In this document: positions 8,784-17,434 of the stretch, piece after piece
Numbering within the stretch: the first letter of the stretch is position 1
Layout of the letters: each line of letters opens with the position of its first letter
DNA from: Azospirillum lipoferum
GTDB lineage: Bacteria > Pseudomonadota > Alphaproteobacteria > Azospirillales > Azospirillaceae
Length of the DNA stretch: 64,000 bases
Direction: 5' to 3'
Assembly: GCF_024170005.1 (NCBI RefSeq)
Contig: NZ_JALJXJ010000016.1
Span: 124,001-188,000 of the forward strand
Program-made: the position numbers and the translations under genes
The notes under the pieces: model-generated
What the model was told of the DNA's origin: nothing
The model's database searches: none
The model's input: only the letters and a program-made list of their open reading frames with translations

Positions 8784-8996
8784 ATGTCCACACCGCTTTC
8801 CTTCCGTGTCCAGCGCCACCGCGACAGCCTGCGTGCCGCCGGGCTGCGTCCGTTGCAGATCTGGGTGCCGGACACCCGCCGGCCCGGCTTCGCCGCCGAA
8901 TGCCGGCGCCAGTCGCTGCTGGTCCGGGATACCCCCCAGGAACAGGAGACGCTGGACTGGCTGGACGCGGTCCGCGACACGGAGGGCTGGGAGTGA
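8784..8996 (+). CDS. mazE: MazE-like antitoxin (DUF3018 type)
   Basis: 70-residue protein with the pattern of the short MazE/DUF3018 antitoxins: RVQRHRDSLRAAGLRPLQIW then VPDTRRPGF, and an acidic, Trp-containing C-terminus (LDWLDAVRDTEGWE). GGAG precedes the ATG at 8784. Its stop codon overlaps the GTG start of the toxin, giving translational coupling. It should neutralise the MazF-like RNase encoded next. Confidence 0.85.
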   Translation: MSTPLSFRVQRHRDSLRAAGLRPLQIWVPDTRRPGFAAECRRQSLLVRDTPQEQETLDWLDAVRDTEGWE

Positions 8997-9316
8997 GGCG
9001 CGGCGATCTGGTGACGGTCGCCTTGCAGGGCGATTACGGGAAACCGCGTCCGGCGCTGGTCATCCAGTCCGATCTGTTCGACGGGCATCCCAGCGTCACC
9101 ATTCTGCCGATCACGAGCGAGCTGGTGGAGGCACCGCTGTTCCGCCTGTCGGTCGACCCGACACCGGGCAACGGCCTGCGAAAACGCTCGCAGGTGATGG
9201 TCGACAAGGTCCAGACGATCGCCCGTGACAAGACAGGCGAGCCGTTCGGACGGTTGGAGGATGACAGCATGCTCGCAGTGAACCGGGCGTTCCTCCTCTG
9301 GATTGGACTGGCCTGA
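8993..9316 (+). CDS. mazF: MazF/PemK-like endoribonuclease toxin
   Basis: 107 residues from a GTG start that overlaps the antitoxin TGA (GTGA at 8993-8996). The start VRRGDLVTVALQGDYGKPRP matches MazF/PemK proteins, followed by PALVIQSD, VTILPITSEL and KRSQVMVDKVQTI, which form the conserved SH3-like toxin fold. MazF enzymes cut single-stranded mRNA at short sequences; the specificity here is unknown. Confidence 0.9.
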   Translation: MRRGDLVTVALQGDYGKPRPALVIQSDLFDGHPSVTILPITSELVEAPLFRLSVDPTPGNGLRKRSQVMVDKVQTIARDKTGEPFGRLEDDSMLAVNRAFLLWIGLA

Positions 9317-9374
9317 GCAGGTTCGTCCTTGTGCAGGCTCGGTGCGGTTTTTCAAAGAGGGAGCAGGAAACCCG

Positions 9375-10532
9375 ATGACCATGACCGGTGTCGAACATCG
9401 CGTGCTGTACCGCGATCCGCGTTTCTATGCGTCCTTCCCGGCGCTGACCCCGACAGCAGTGGGGCAGCAGGGGGCGGTGCTCTTGGCCTTTCGGCGCGCG
9501 CGCGACCACCGCTGGCTGCGCGGGGCTACGTTCCGGGCGGGGGAGACCGGGTTCAACCATGTCGACCATCTCGATTCCCGCTCTCAGACGGTGCTGCTGC
9601 GGCTCGGCCCCGGCGCGGAGCCGCTGGGAGAAGCCGTTGCCCTTCCCCCCGACCCGCAGGCGGCCGACCAGGATGCCAGCCTGCTCACCCTGCGCGACGG
9701 CCGCATCCTGCTGGCCGGCTTCCGCTGGTATCCGGTGCCGTCGTCCCAGGGGGAGGAACTGCGCGCGCTGGGCATCGGGCTGACCGGCAGTCCGCAGAGG
9801 ACCGGCGATCTCTACATCTTCTGGGGCGGCTACAGCCGGCACAGCGATGATGGCGGGCAAAGCTGGACCGCGCACCGCGACCTGCCGCCCCTGCCCGGCC
9901 ATCCCGACATCGTGCCGGGCCAGCGGCCCTTTTACGGCGGTGCGGTGCGCGGCCGGGCGGTGGAGGCGCCGGACGGCACGATCCTGCAAACCGGCTACAC
10001 CCACCACCCCTCCACCGGGACCTATGCCAGCCATCTCTTCGCCTCGACCGACCGGGGGGAAAGCTGGGTGCACCGGGCGGTCATCGCCATCGATCCCGAG
10101 GCCAGGGCCGGCTTCTGCGAGACGGCGCTGCATCTGGACACCGACGGCGTGCTGCACGCCTTCCACCGCACCACCGGGCTGGACGACCATCTGGCGACCT
10201 CGCGCTCCACCGACCTGGGTCACAGCTGGGAGCCGTGGCGTCGCCATGCGGTGGTCGGCCACCCCTATGACGCCTGTCCGCTGCCGGACGGCCGGCTGCT
10301 GCTGGCCGGCGGCTACCGCCATGCGCCCTACGGCGTGCGCGCCCGCCTCTACGACCCGCGCCGCCAGCAGCCGGACGAGGTGCCGGAGCTGGTGCTGCGC
10401 GACGACGGGCCGGCGCCCGACCTGGGTTATCCCTGGGCGGCGGTGCTGCCGGACGGCCGTGCCATGGTCGCTTATTACATCTGCGACGCCACGGGCTCAC
10501 GCGGCATCGAGGTGACGCTGTTCCGCCCGTGA
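9375..10532 (+). CDS. Asp-box (BNR) repeat protein, sialidase-like
   Basis: 385-residue protein with three Asp-box motifs of the form S-x-D-x-G-x-x-W: SDDGGQSW, STDRGESW and STDLGHSW. Spacing and the C-terminal YPWAAVLPDGRAMVAYY agree with a six-bladed beta-propeller of the exo-alpha-sialidase superfamily. No signal peptide is evident, so it is probably cytoplasmic. The fold is well supported, but sialidase activity is not, because the arginine triad cannot be assigned with confidence. The start at 9375 follows a GGAG-containing purine-rich stretch. A Rieske oxygenase gene follows after 70 bases. Confidence 0.72.
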   Translation: MTMTGVEHRVLYRDPRFYASFPALTPTAVGQQGAVLLAFRRARDHRWLRGATFRAGETGFNHVDHLDSRSQTVLLRLGPGAEPLGEAVALPPDPQAADQDASLLTLRDGRILLAGFRWYPVPSSQGEELRALGIGLTGSPQRTGDLYIFWGGYSRHSDDGGQSWTAHRDLPPLPGHPDIVPGQRPFYGGAVRGRAVEAPDGTILQTGYTHHPSTGTYASHLFASTDRGESWVHRAVIAIDPEARAGFCETALHLDTDGVLHAFHRTTGLDDHLATSRSTDLGHSWEPWRRHAVVGHPYDACPLPDGRLLLAGGYRHAPYGVRARLYDPRRQQPDEVPELVLRDDGPAPDLGYPWAAVLPDGRAMVAYYICDATGSRGIEVTLFRP

Positions 10533-10602
10533 GAGAGGGATGCGCCTGCGACCCGCTGTACCCTGGACCGGCCGGCGGGGCGCGGGCTACCCTTCCTGCA
10601 TC

Positions 10603-11721
10603 ATGGAAAGCCCCCTCCCCTTCGTCGCCGCCAAGGCCGTCCCCGGGATCGCCCCCGCCGCCTACCACGATCCGGAGGTCTTCCGGGTGGAGGAGGAGCG
10701 GATCTTCCGCCGGTCCTGGGTCTTCGCCGGCTTCACCGACGATCTCGCCCGCCCCAACGACTATCTGACCCGGCGGATCGGCGGGCTGGATGTGCTGGTG
10801 CAGAATTTCGACGGGGAGCTGCGGGGCTTCCGCAATGTCTGCACCCACCGCTTCGCCATGATCCACCGGGCGAAGCACGGCAACGGCATGCTGCGCTGCG
10901 GCTATCACGGCTGGACCTTCGACCGCGACGGCGTGCCCTACGGCATTCCCGGCAACGAGGCGAATTTCGCTCTCGACAAGCCCGGCCGCTGCGGCCGGGC
11001 CCTGACGCCGGTGGCGGTGGGGGTGTGCGGGCGCTTCGTCTTCCTGCGGGTGGCGGCGGAGGGACCGGGCCTCGACGACTGGCTGGGCGTCTATGGCGAC
11101 GTGCTGCGCCATGCCTCGGAGATCTTCGTCCGCTCCTTCGACGAGCGGTCGATGGAGTGGGACGCCAACTGGAAGATGGGGGTGGAGAGCGTGCTGGAGG
11201 TCTATCACGCCGACCTCACCCACCCCACCACCTTCCGCAAGCTGGTGAAGGGCGACTGGCGCTGCGACTATGACGGCGCCCATTCCCGCGGCGTCACGTC
11301 GGTGTCGGACAAGAGCGCCCGCTGGTGGGACGGCGTGTCGGAGCGGCTGGGCTTCCGCCCCAGCACGGCTTTGCGCGAGTACGACCACCTGCACATCTTC
11401 CCCAATCTGGAGATCGGCTTCACCCGTGGTGCTGTGATGAGCGTCCAGACCTACGACCCGCTCGGCCCCGACCGCTGCGGGCTGGGCCTCCGCCTGTTCC
11501 TGGCGGATCCGGAGGGCGATGACGGCAGGGGCGGACCCGCCGCCCGCCGCCTGATCCAGGAGGGGGCCCGCGACCTCAACGTCGCCCTGCTGAATGAGGA
11601 CCGGGAGGCCTCCGAACTGGCCTTCCGCGGCTGCCGCCAGACGGACCGCCCCGCCCTGCTTGGTCTGAACGAGGAGCGAATCCAGCAGTTCCACGCGGTG
11701 TGGCGGGGGATGATGGGCTGA
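10603..11721 (+). CDS. Rieske non-heme iron oxygenase, alpha-subunit type
   Basis: 372 residues with both domains of a ring-hydroxylating-type oxygenase. The Rieske 2Fe-2S ligands are CTH (NVCTHRF) and CGYH (RCGYHGWTFDRDG). The catalytic domain has WDANWKMGVESVLEVYHADLTH split by normal spacing, supplying the two iron-binding His, and a later acidic residue in LLNEDREASEL as candidate third ligand. Family members hydroxylate or demethylate small molecules using a reductase. No reductase or ferredoxin gene lies nearby, so electrons must come from elsewhere. The substrate is unknown. Confidence 0.87.
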   Translation: MESPLPFVAAKAVPGIAPAAYHDPEVFRVEEERIFRRSWVFAGFTDDLARPNDYLTRRIGGLDVLVQNFDGELRGFRNVCTHRFAMIHRAKHGNGMLRCGYHGWTFDRDGVPYGIPGNEANFALDKPGRCGRALTPVAVGVCGRFVFLRVAAEGPGLDDWLGVYGDVLRHASEIFVRSFDERSMEWDANWKMGVESVLEVYHADLTHPTTFRKLVKGDWRCDYDGAHSRGVTSVSDKSARWWDGVSERLGFRPSTALREYDHLHIFPNLEIGFTRGAVMSVQTYDPLGPDRCGLGLRLFLADPEGDDGRGGPAARRLIQEGARDLNVALLNEDREASELAFRGCRQTDRPALLGLNEERIQQFHAVWRGMMG

Positions 11722-11775
11722 TTCGGACGGCGATCCCGATTTTTGTCACTGGCTGGTGGGCCGGCCGTCTGTCAC

Positions 11776-11805
11776 CCTCCGACAAGGGGGCTTGGTCGTC
11801 GGAGG
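11776..11805 (+). promoter_or_regulatory. Inverted repeat that includes the ribosome-binding site of the DUF1800 gene
   Basis: CCTCCGAC (11776-11783) is perfectly complementary to GTCGGAGG (11798-11805), the latter containing the GGAGG that serves the ATG at 11815. In RNA this 8-bp stem would hide the Shine-Dalgarno sequence. Regulation is inferred. Confidence 0.5.
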
Positions 11806-11814
11806 TTCACCACC

Positions 11815-13437
11815 ATGGGCGGCGCCGTCCCGAATCCGTCTTCCGTTCTTCCTGCCGTCATCGCCCTCAACCGGCTTGCCTTCGGTCCACGGCCCGCGGA
11901 TCTCGAAGCCGGAAGTTCTGGGTTGGATCGCCCGGACTGGCTGGCCCGCTGGCTCGACCAGCAACTTTCTCCCCCCGATCCTTCCTCTGGCGACAATGAT
12001 GATCCCGAGGTCGAGCGCCATCTCGCCGCGGCGAAGCTGCGCATCCGCTATCCCGCCGGGGACGGCTGGGAGGCGGTGGACGAGGAGCGGCCGCTGGCCT
12101 GCCTGGGCCAGCCGATCGAGGCGCTGTGGCCGCTGGCCGCCAACCGTCCCGCGGTCGCCGGGCCGGAGCGGCAGAGGCCGCGGCTGGAGGTCGCCGCCGC
12201 CACCCTGATCCGCGCCGTCCACAGCCGCTGGCAGCTGCGCGAGGTGCTGGTCGATTTCTGGCACAACCATTTCAACGTCAATGCGGCGGGCGAGCCGGCG
12301 GTGGCGGCGGCCCTGCCGGTCTATGACCGCGCCGTGATCCGCCGGCATGCTCTGGGCAATTTCCGCGCCTTCCTGGAGGCGGTGGCGACCAGCAGCGCCA
12401 TGCAGGTCTATCTGAACAACCGCTCGTCCCGCGCCGGTGCCGCCAACGAGAATTACGCCCGCGAGCTGTTCGAGCTGCACACGCTGGGGCGCGACGCCTA
12501 TCTGAACGCGCTGTACAACCGCTGGCGCGACGTGCCGGGGGCGCTGCGCAGCGCGCCGGACGGCTACATCGACCAGGATGTCTACGAGGCCGCCCGCGCC
12601 TTCACCGGCTGGACGCTGGAGGACGGCGCCGGGCTGGGCGGCGACGCCAAGCTGCCGGTGACCGGCCGCTTCACCTATGTCGAGGGCTGGCACGACGGCT
12701 ATCAGAAACGGGTGCTGGGCCGGGAATTCGACCCCTTCCAGTCGCCGATGGCCGACGGCCACCGGGTGCTCGATCTCGTCGCCGACCATCCGGCGACCGC
12801 CCGCAACCTCTGCACCGCGCTGTGCCGCCGGCTGGTGGCCGACGATCCGCCGCCCGGGCTGGTCGCCCTGGCGGCGCGGGTGTGGACGGAGAACCGCAGC
12901 AAGCCGGACCAGATCGCCCGCGTCGTCCGCGCCATCGCCCTCTCTCCCGACTTCGCGCAGGTCCGCGACGCCAAGGTGAAGCGCCCGCTGGAACTGGTGG
13001 CGTCCTTCGCCCGCGGCACCGGCATCGACCTCGTCCCCACCAACCCGTTGTTGGGCGAGCTGGACGGCAGCGGCCAGCGGCTGTTCGGCTGGCCTGCCCC
13101 GACCGGCCATCCCGACCGGATGGAGGCCTGGCTGGGGGCCGCCGCCATGCGCCGGCGCTGGGGGCTGCTGCTCGGGCTGGCGGAGAACCGCTGGGAGACC
13201 GGGGCGATCGACCTCGCCGCCCGCTTCCCGGCCCCGCTGCCGGCCGCGGCGGCGGTCGACCGCTGGCAGGGGATGCTGCAGGACGGCGAGCCGGAGCCGG
13301 CGACCACCGCCGCCATCCTGTCCGGCATGGGGCTGGCGGCCGACGCCATGCTGACGCCCGGCACGAAGGCCGGCGACGACCGGCTGCGCCGGGTCGCCGC
13401 CTTCGTGGCGATGGCGCCGCGCTTCAACCAGCGTTGA
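11815..13437 (+). CDS. DUF1800 domain protein
   Basis: 540-residue protein of the DUF1800 family, recognised by LNRLAFGPRPADLE, LVDFWHNHFNV, the hallmark ANENYARELFELHTLG, and YEAARAFTGWTLEDG. DUF1800 proteins are of unknown biochemistry and almost always precede a DUF1501 protein, as here (14-base gap). No clear signal peptide is present, while the partner has a Tat signal. The ATG at 11815 is preceded by a perfect GGAGG, which is part of a possible RNA hairpin. Confidence 0.88.
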   Translation: MGGAVPNPSSVLPAVIALNRLAFGPRPADLEAGSSGLDRPDWLARWLDQQLSPPDPSSGDNDDPEVERHLAAAKLRIRYPAGDGWEAVDEERPLACLGQPIEALWPLAANRPAVAGPERQRPRLEVAAATLIRAVHSRWQLREVLVDFWHNHFNVNAAGEPAVAAALPVYDRAVIRRHALGNFRAFLEAVATSSAMQVYLNNRSSRAGAANENYARELFELHTLGRDAYLNALYNRWRDVPGALRSAPDGYIDQDVYEAARAFTGWTLEDGAGLGGDAKLPVTGRFTYVEGWHDGYQKRVLGREFDPFQSPMADGHRVLDLVADHPATARNLCTALCRRLVADDPPPGLVALAARVWTENRSKPDQIARVVRAIALSPDFAQVRDAKVKRPLELVASFARGTGIDLVPTNPLLGELDGSGQRLFGWPAPTGHPDRMEAWLGAAAMRRRWGLLLGLAENRWETGAIDLAARFPAPLPAAAAVDRWQGMLQDGEPEPATTAAILSGMGLAADAMLTPGTKAGDDRLRRVAAFVAMAPRFNQR

Positions 13438-13451
13438 CGGAGACCTGAGCC

Positions 13452-14735
13452 ATGACGATCTCTCGCCGCACTGTGATGCGGGGCGGGCTGGCGGCCGGAC
13501 TCGGCTTGGCCGGGGGCAGTCTGACGGGGCTGCCCGGTGTCCGCAGCCTCGCCTTCGCTGCCGATGCTTCGGGTGAGGCCCCGGCCGGGACGTTGGGGGC
13601 CGGGACTCTGGTGGTGGTGGTGTTCCTGCGCGGCGGGGCGGACATGCTGGCGCTGGTGGCGCCGGCCGACGATCCCGACTACCGCGCCGCGCGGACGCCG
13701 GAACTGCGGGTGGCGGCCGAGGGGCCGAGGGCCGGCATCCGGCTGGAGCAGACGCTGGCGCCGGCCCTCGACTTCCGCCTGCATCCGGACGCTGCCCCGC
13801 TGGCCGAGCTTTATGCCGCCCGTCGGCTCGCCATCGTCCATGCGGTCGGGCTGACCGACGGCACCCGCAGCCATTTCGTCGCCCAGGACCTGATGGAGCG
13901 CGGCATCGCCCGTGAGGAGGACCTCGCCCGCACCGGGACCGGCTGGGTCGCCCGCTGGCTGGACGCCGAGAGGCTGGGGCGGGTTCCGGCCATCGGGACG
14001 GCTTCGGCGCCGGCTGCCGCCCTGGCCGGGATGGGCGGGGCGCTTGCCGTGCCCGACCTGCGCGGCGGATTGGCTCCTCCCGGCGGGCCGCAGGCGGCGG
14101 CGGTGCTGGCGGCGCTGTCCCGGCAGGGCGACGGCGCCTATGAGCGGGCGGCGCGGGCGGCACTCGACGGGCTGTCCATGGTCGACGGCCGGCTGCCGCG
14201 GCAGCCGGACGGCAAGGTCGCCGCCTATGAGGCGGAGGGCGGGGCCGTCTATGAGGAGACCGAGGCCGGGCGGGCTCTGCAGACGGTGGCGCGCGTGTTG
14301 AAGATGGACATCGGCCTGCGGGTGGCCTGCGTCGATGTCGGCGGTTGGGACACCCACGAGAACCAGCAGGGGCGCTTCGCCACCGCCGTCGGCCAGCTGT
14401 CGCGAGCCATCGCCGCCTTCCATGCCGACACCCAGCGCTATGAGCGCGACCTGACAATGGTGGTGATGAGCGAGTTTGGCCGGCGCCTGCGCGGCAACCG
14501 CAGCCAGGGCACCGACCACGGCCACGGTGGCGCCATGCTGGTGCTGGGCGGCCGGGTGGCGGGCGGGCGCCTGCTGGGCCGCTGGCCGGGGCTGGCCAGC
14601 CACCAGCTGGACCGCGGCGTCGATCTGGCGGTCACCACCGATTACCGGACAATTCTGTCGGAGTTGATCGGCGCACCGGCGGCGCGCAGTTTTCCGGGGT
14701 TCCAGTCGAAGCCGCTGGGGGTACTGTTGGCGTGA
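13452..14735 (+). CDS. DUF1501 domain protein with Tat signal
   Basis: 427 residues. The N-terminus [20 protein letters not shown] is a twin-arginine signal. The family blocks follow: [46 protein letters not shown] and [14 protein letters not shown] then [11 protein letters not shown]1501 belongs to the alkaline-phosphatase/sulfatase-like superfamily, and the D/H residues in GGWDTH and GTDHGHGG are the probable metal ligands. It probably works in the periplasm together with the upstream DUF1800 protein; the substrate is unknown. Confidence 0.88.
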   Translation: MTISRRTVMRGGLAAGLGLAGGSLTGLPGVRSLAFAADASGEAPAGTLGAGTLVVVVFLRGGADMLALVAPADDPDYRAARTPELRVAAEGPRAGIRLEQTLAPALDFRLHPDAAPLAELYAARRLAIVHAVGLTDGTRSHFVAQDLMERGIAREEDLARTGTGWVARWLDAERLGRVPAIGTASAPAAALAGMGGALAVPDLRGGLAPPGGPQAAAVLAALSRQGDGAYERAARAALDGLSMVDGRLPRQPDGKVAAYEAEGGAVYEETEAGRALQTVARVLKMDIGLRVACVDVGGWDTHENQQGRFATAVGQLSRAIAAFHADTQRYERDLTMVVMSEFGRRLRGNRSQGTDHGHGGAMLVLGGRVAGGRLLGRWPGLASHQLDRGVDLAVTTDYRTILSELIGAPAARSFPGFQSKPLGVLLA

Positions 14736-14778
14736 CGCTGCCCGGCGGCGCGGAACGGACTTGATGAGGAGCAACCGG

Positions 14779-15585
14779 ATGCCGGCCTTCGCCGCCAACC
14801 TGACCATGATGTTCACCGAATGGGCCTTTCTCGACCGCTTCGACGCGGCGGCTGAGGCCGGCTTCACGGCGGTGGAGTATCTGTTCCCCTACGACCACCC
14901 GCCCGAGGCGATCGCCGCGCGGCTGGAACGCAACCGCCTGACCCAGGCCCTGTTCAACCTGCCGCCGGGCGACTGGGCGGCGGGCGAGCGTGGGCTGGCG
15001 GCGCTGCCCGACCGGTTCGACGCGGTGAGGGCCGGCGTCGAGCGCGCGCTGGACTATGCCGGGGCGACCGGCTGCACCCGGCTTCACCTGATGGCCGGTC
15101 TCGCCGACCGTGCCGATCCCGCGGCGCGGGCGAGTTACGTCCGGGCCGTGGAGCATGCCGCCGGACGCCTTGCCGAAAAGGGCATCGACCTGCTGCTGGA
15201 GCCGATCAACGGGCGCGACATGCCCGGCTATTTCCTGAACGACTTCGCCGAGGCCGAGACGCTGATCGCCACGCTCGGCCTGGCGAACCTGAGGCTGCAG
15301 TTCGACGTCTACCACCGCCAGATTCTGCATGGCGACGTCACCATGGCGCTGCGCCGGCTGATGCCGATGATCGGGCACATCCAGATCGCCGGCGTGCCGT
15401 CCCGCCATGAACCGGACGGCGAGGAGCTGAATTATCCCTTCCTGTTCGCGGAGCTGGACCGGCTGGGCTATGCCGGCTTCGTCGGCTGCGAGTACCGCCC
15501 GCGCGCCGGCACGGTCGAAGGACTTGGCTGGGGGCTGGGCTGGCTGACGCCCGGGCTAGGAAGAGCCGGCTTTTTTCCGGGGTGA
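14779..15585 (+). CDS. Hydroxypyruvate isomerase-like TIM-barrel protein
   Basis: 268 residues, close to the usual 258 of hydroxypyruvate isomerase. The start [18 protein letters not shown] and later blocks [55 protein letters not shown] and [10 protein letters not shown] are typical; the glutamates in LEPIN and CEY are the conserved metal ligands. The reaction of characterised members is hydroxypyruvate to tartronate semialdehyde. No other glyoxylate-pathway gene is nearby, so another sugar substrate is possible. AGGAG precedes the ATG at 14779. Confidence 0.83.
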   Translation: MPAFAANLTMMFTEWAFLDRFDAAAEAGFTAVEYLFPYDHPPEAIAARLERNRLTQALFNLPPGDWAAGERGLAALPDRFDAVRAGVERALDYAGATGCTRLHLMAGLADRADPAARASYVRAVEHAAGRLAEKGIDLLLEPINGRDMPGYFLNDFAEAETLIATLGLANLRLQFDVYHRQILHGDVTMALRRLMPMIGHIQIAGVPSRHEPDGEELNYPFLFAELDRLGYAGFVGCEYRPRAGTVEGLGWGLGWLTPGLGRAGFFPG

Positions 15586-15811
15586 CGGGCTCAACTCGCT
15601 CCTTGCCTCCGTCATCTCAACGCCGCCGAGCCGCGCGAAGCGCCGGTGGATGGCCTCGCCGAGAACCGTCACCGGCTGGCGCTCTTCCGTGAGTGCCGCA
15701 CGCAGAATGTGGCGGGCCTCATCCTCCATGGAGCGGCCGTGATGGGCGGCACGGTCCGCAGCCGGGCTTTCACAAAAGGTCTTCGATGTTTCGGATCGTG
15801 AGGCTGGCCAT
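15556..15811 (-). pseudogene. Frameshifted FitA-like ribbon-helix-helix antitoxin remnant
   Basis: An ATG at 15811 with AGGAG upstream opens MASLTIRNIEDLL, the normal start of FitA-type antitoxins, and then hits TGA. Translation in another frame continues with ADRAAHHGRSMEDEARHILR, the matching C-terminal half. Between them, VKARLR appears in the third frame, so about two single-base deletions are needed to rejoin the family sequence. The 3' end overlaps the convergent isomerase gene, and no PIN-domain partner follows. It therefore looks like a decayed orphan antitoxin. Confidence 0.7.
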
Positions 15812-15884
15812 CCTGCGCTCCTGAGCCTGTTGGAGAGAAGGTTGGTCCGTGATTGCATCGATGCCAATGTGAGCGCGCTGCCCT

Positions 15885-16448
15885 CTACATCCACTCCCGC
15901 CCGTCCATGTCCTGGTAGACGCGGAACCGATCGCGCACCGCCAGCCAGTCCTCGGCCAGCATCTCGAAGATGTGCAGGTCGATCTCCTGCCCGTCCTTCA
16001 CCACCTGACGCTTCAGCACGCCGACCGGGCGGTAGCCGATCATCGGCTGGCCTTTCAGCAGGCGGGGGCTGTTGGTGCCCAGGATGTGGTTCACCACCTT
16101 GCGCAGCCCCAGCGTGAAGAAGACGTGGTTCAGCATGTAGGCGAAGTTCAGCGGGGCCGCCCCCATCCGCCCTGCCCGCTCGCCCATCAGCACGCCGATG
16201 GTGGCGATCCGCCAGTCCGGCTCGGTGATGGTGATGGAGACATGGCCGGCCGGCACGCCGTCGACGCAGAGGATGCGGTGGACATAGTCGTCCCGTTCCG
16301 CACAGCGCCGCAGCCACGCCTTCTGCCGCTCCACGTCATAGGGGACTTGGGTCAGCATCTGGCCGGCGATGTCGGGCCGGGTGCGCCAGTCGAGCAGCAG
16401 TTCGGCGTGATCCTCCGTCGGTTCGATGAAGGTCAGGGCGCCGCTCAC
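15885..16448 (-). CDS. GNAT N-acetyltransferase (RimJ/RimL type)
   Basis: 187 residues from a GTG that overlaps the stop of the Rieske catalytic-domain gene (GTGA, 16445-16448). TFIEPTEDHAELLLDWRTRP is a RimJ/RimL-type start, and ILCVDGVPAGHVSITITEPD, IGVLMGERAGRMG and NHILGTNSPRLLKG follow the GNAT order with a degenerate acetyl-CoA loop. It presumably acetylates an amino group on a product of this operon; this is inference from tight coupling. Confidence 0.75.
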   Translation of the reverse strand: MSGALTFIEPTEDHAELLLDWRTRPDIAGQMLTQVPYDVERQKAWLRRCAERDDYVHRILCVDGVPAGHVSITITEPDWRIATIGVLMGERAGRMGAAPLNFAYMLNHVFFTLGLRKVVNHILGTNSPRLLKGQPMIGYRPVGVLKRQVVKDGQEIDLHIFEMLAEDWLAVRDRFRVYQDMDGREWM

Positions 16449-17434
16449 GCCATTTCTCCCAACTGCCGCAGCATCGCTTGATGGAAGTCGAGGATGCGGC
16501 GTTCGCGCCGGCCGTAGATGCCGGTGATGTGGGGAAGGTCGGCGATGCCCGGCCGGCCCTGCTGCACCGCCTCGCAGACCGGGCGGTCCTCGGCGATCAC
16601 GGTGCTGGCGGACTCGATCAGATAGGCGGCGGTGGAGCGGTGGAAGGCCTGCTCGCGTGCCGTTTCCAGCCGGGTGGTGGGCAGGAACAGCTGCCACCGC
16701 AGGATTGAGGCGTCGGAGGCGACGGGGTCGACCCGGTGGGGGATCACCGTGGCGCCGTAGAAGGTCGCCAGATAGAAGTTCGGGAAGATGAAGGTGTGGC
16801 GGTAGAAGGACTCAAGGGCGAAGCGGCGCATGCGCAGCTTGGCATCCAGCTTCGCCCACCAGCCGGCGGTGCCGTCGGCCAGCAGCCAGCGGGAATCGCT
16901 GTTGGCGCCGTGGCGCTCGGTGACGAGGTGGTTCTGCCAGTCGGGATGCACCGCGGGGTGGATGGTATCGGGATGGACGGTGGAGCCGTGGAAATCGTCC
17001 ATCGTGTTCTCGACCATCGCCTTCCAGTTGGCCTGGAACGCGATGCCGACGGGGGGCTGCGGGTTCAGGCAGTTGGCCGACATCATCGCCAGCCGCTCGC
17101 CATAGGGCGCCAGATGCTGGGCCAGGGTTGGACCGCCCTCTTGCGCCACGCGGGCGAAGACCAGGGCGCCGCAGCGGTCGATCTGCAAGGGCCGCACCCG
17201 TTCCCCGTCGCGGCACACCCCCTCCATCGCCTCGCCGCGGCGGTGCAGTTCGAAGCGCAGGCCGGCCATCTCGGCGGTCAGGAGGTTGGTGTCGTCGAAC
17301 ACGCCCATGTAGAGCCAGCAGCGGCCGAAGACCCGCTCGCGCTCCTGCGCGAAGGCCTCTTCGGTCCAGAAATGGCTGTGGGGGAGGAAGGCGCCGGTTT
17401 CGGGGATGACGCTCCGGGCGGGATGCGCGCTCAT
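16445..17434 (-). CDS. Rieske-type oxygenase catalytic domain lacking the Rieske cluster
   Basis: 329 residues. The C-terminal two thirds carry the mononuclear-iron site of Rieske oxygenases: NWKAMVENTMDDFHGSTVHP with the two His, and a later Asp in VIAEDRPVCEAVQQG. The N-terminus (HFWTEEAFAQERERVFGRCW, LYMGVFDD) is also family-like, but where the C-x-H and C-x2-H ligands should be there is only GVCRDGERVRPLQIDRCGAL, so no 2Fe-2S cluster can bind. The start codon overlaps the stop of the Rieske-only gene (ATGA at 17431-17434), so the two subunits are made together. Confidence 0.82.
   Translation of the reverse strand: MSAHPARSVIPETGAFLPHSHFWTEEAFAQERERVFGRCWLYMGVFDDTNLLTAEMAGLRFELHRRGEAMEGVCRDGERVRPLQIDRCGALVFARVAQEGGPTLAQHLAPYGERLAMMSANCLNPQPPVGIAFQANWKAMVENTMDDFHGSTVHPDTIHPAVHPDWQNHLVTERHGANSDSRWLLADGTAGWWAKLDAKLRMRRFALESFYRHTFIFPNFYLATFYGATVIPHRVDPVASDASILRWQLFLPTTRLETAREQAFHRSTAAYLIESASTVIAEDRPVCEAVQQGRPGIADLPHITGIYGRRERRILDFHQAMLRQLGEMA

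Noticed and set aside
11746-14867. Long minus-strand frames opposite the DUF1800/DUF1501 genes
   Set aside because: They are Arg/Pro/Gly-rich shadows with no ribosome site or recognisable motif; the plus strand has two good families and a Tat signal.
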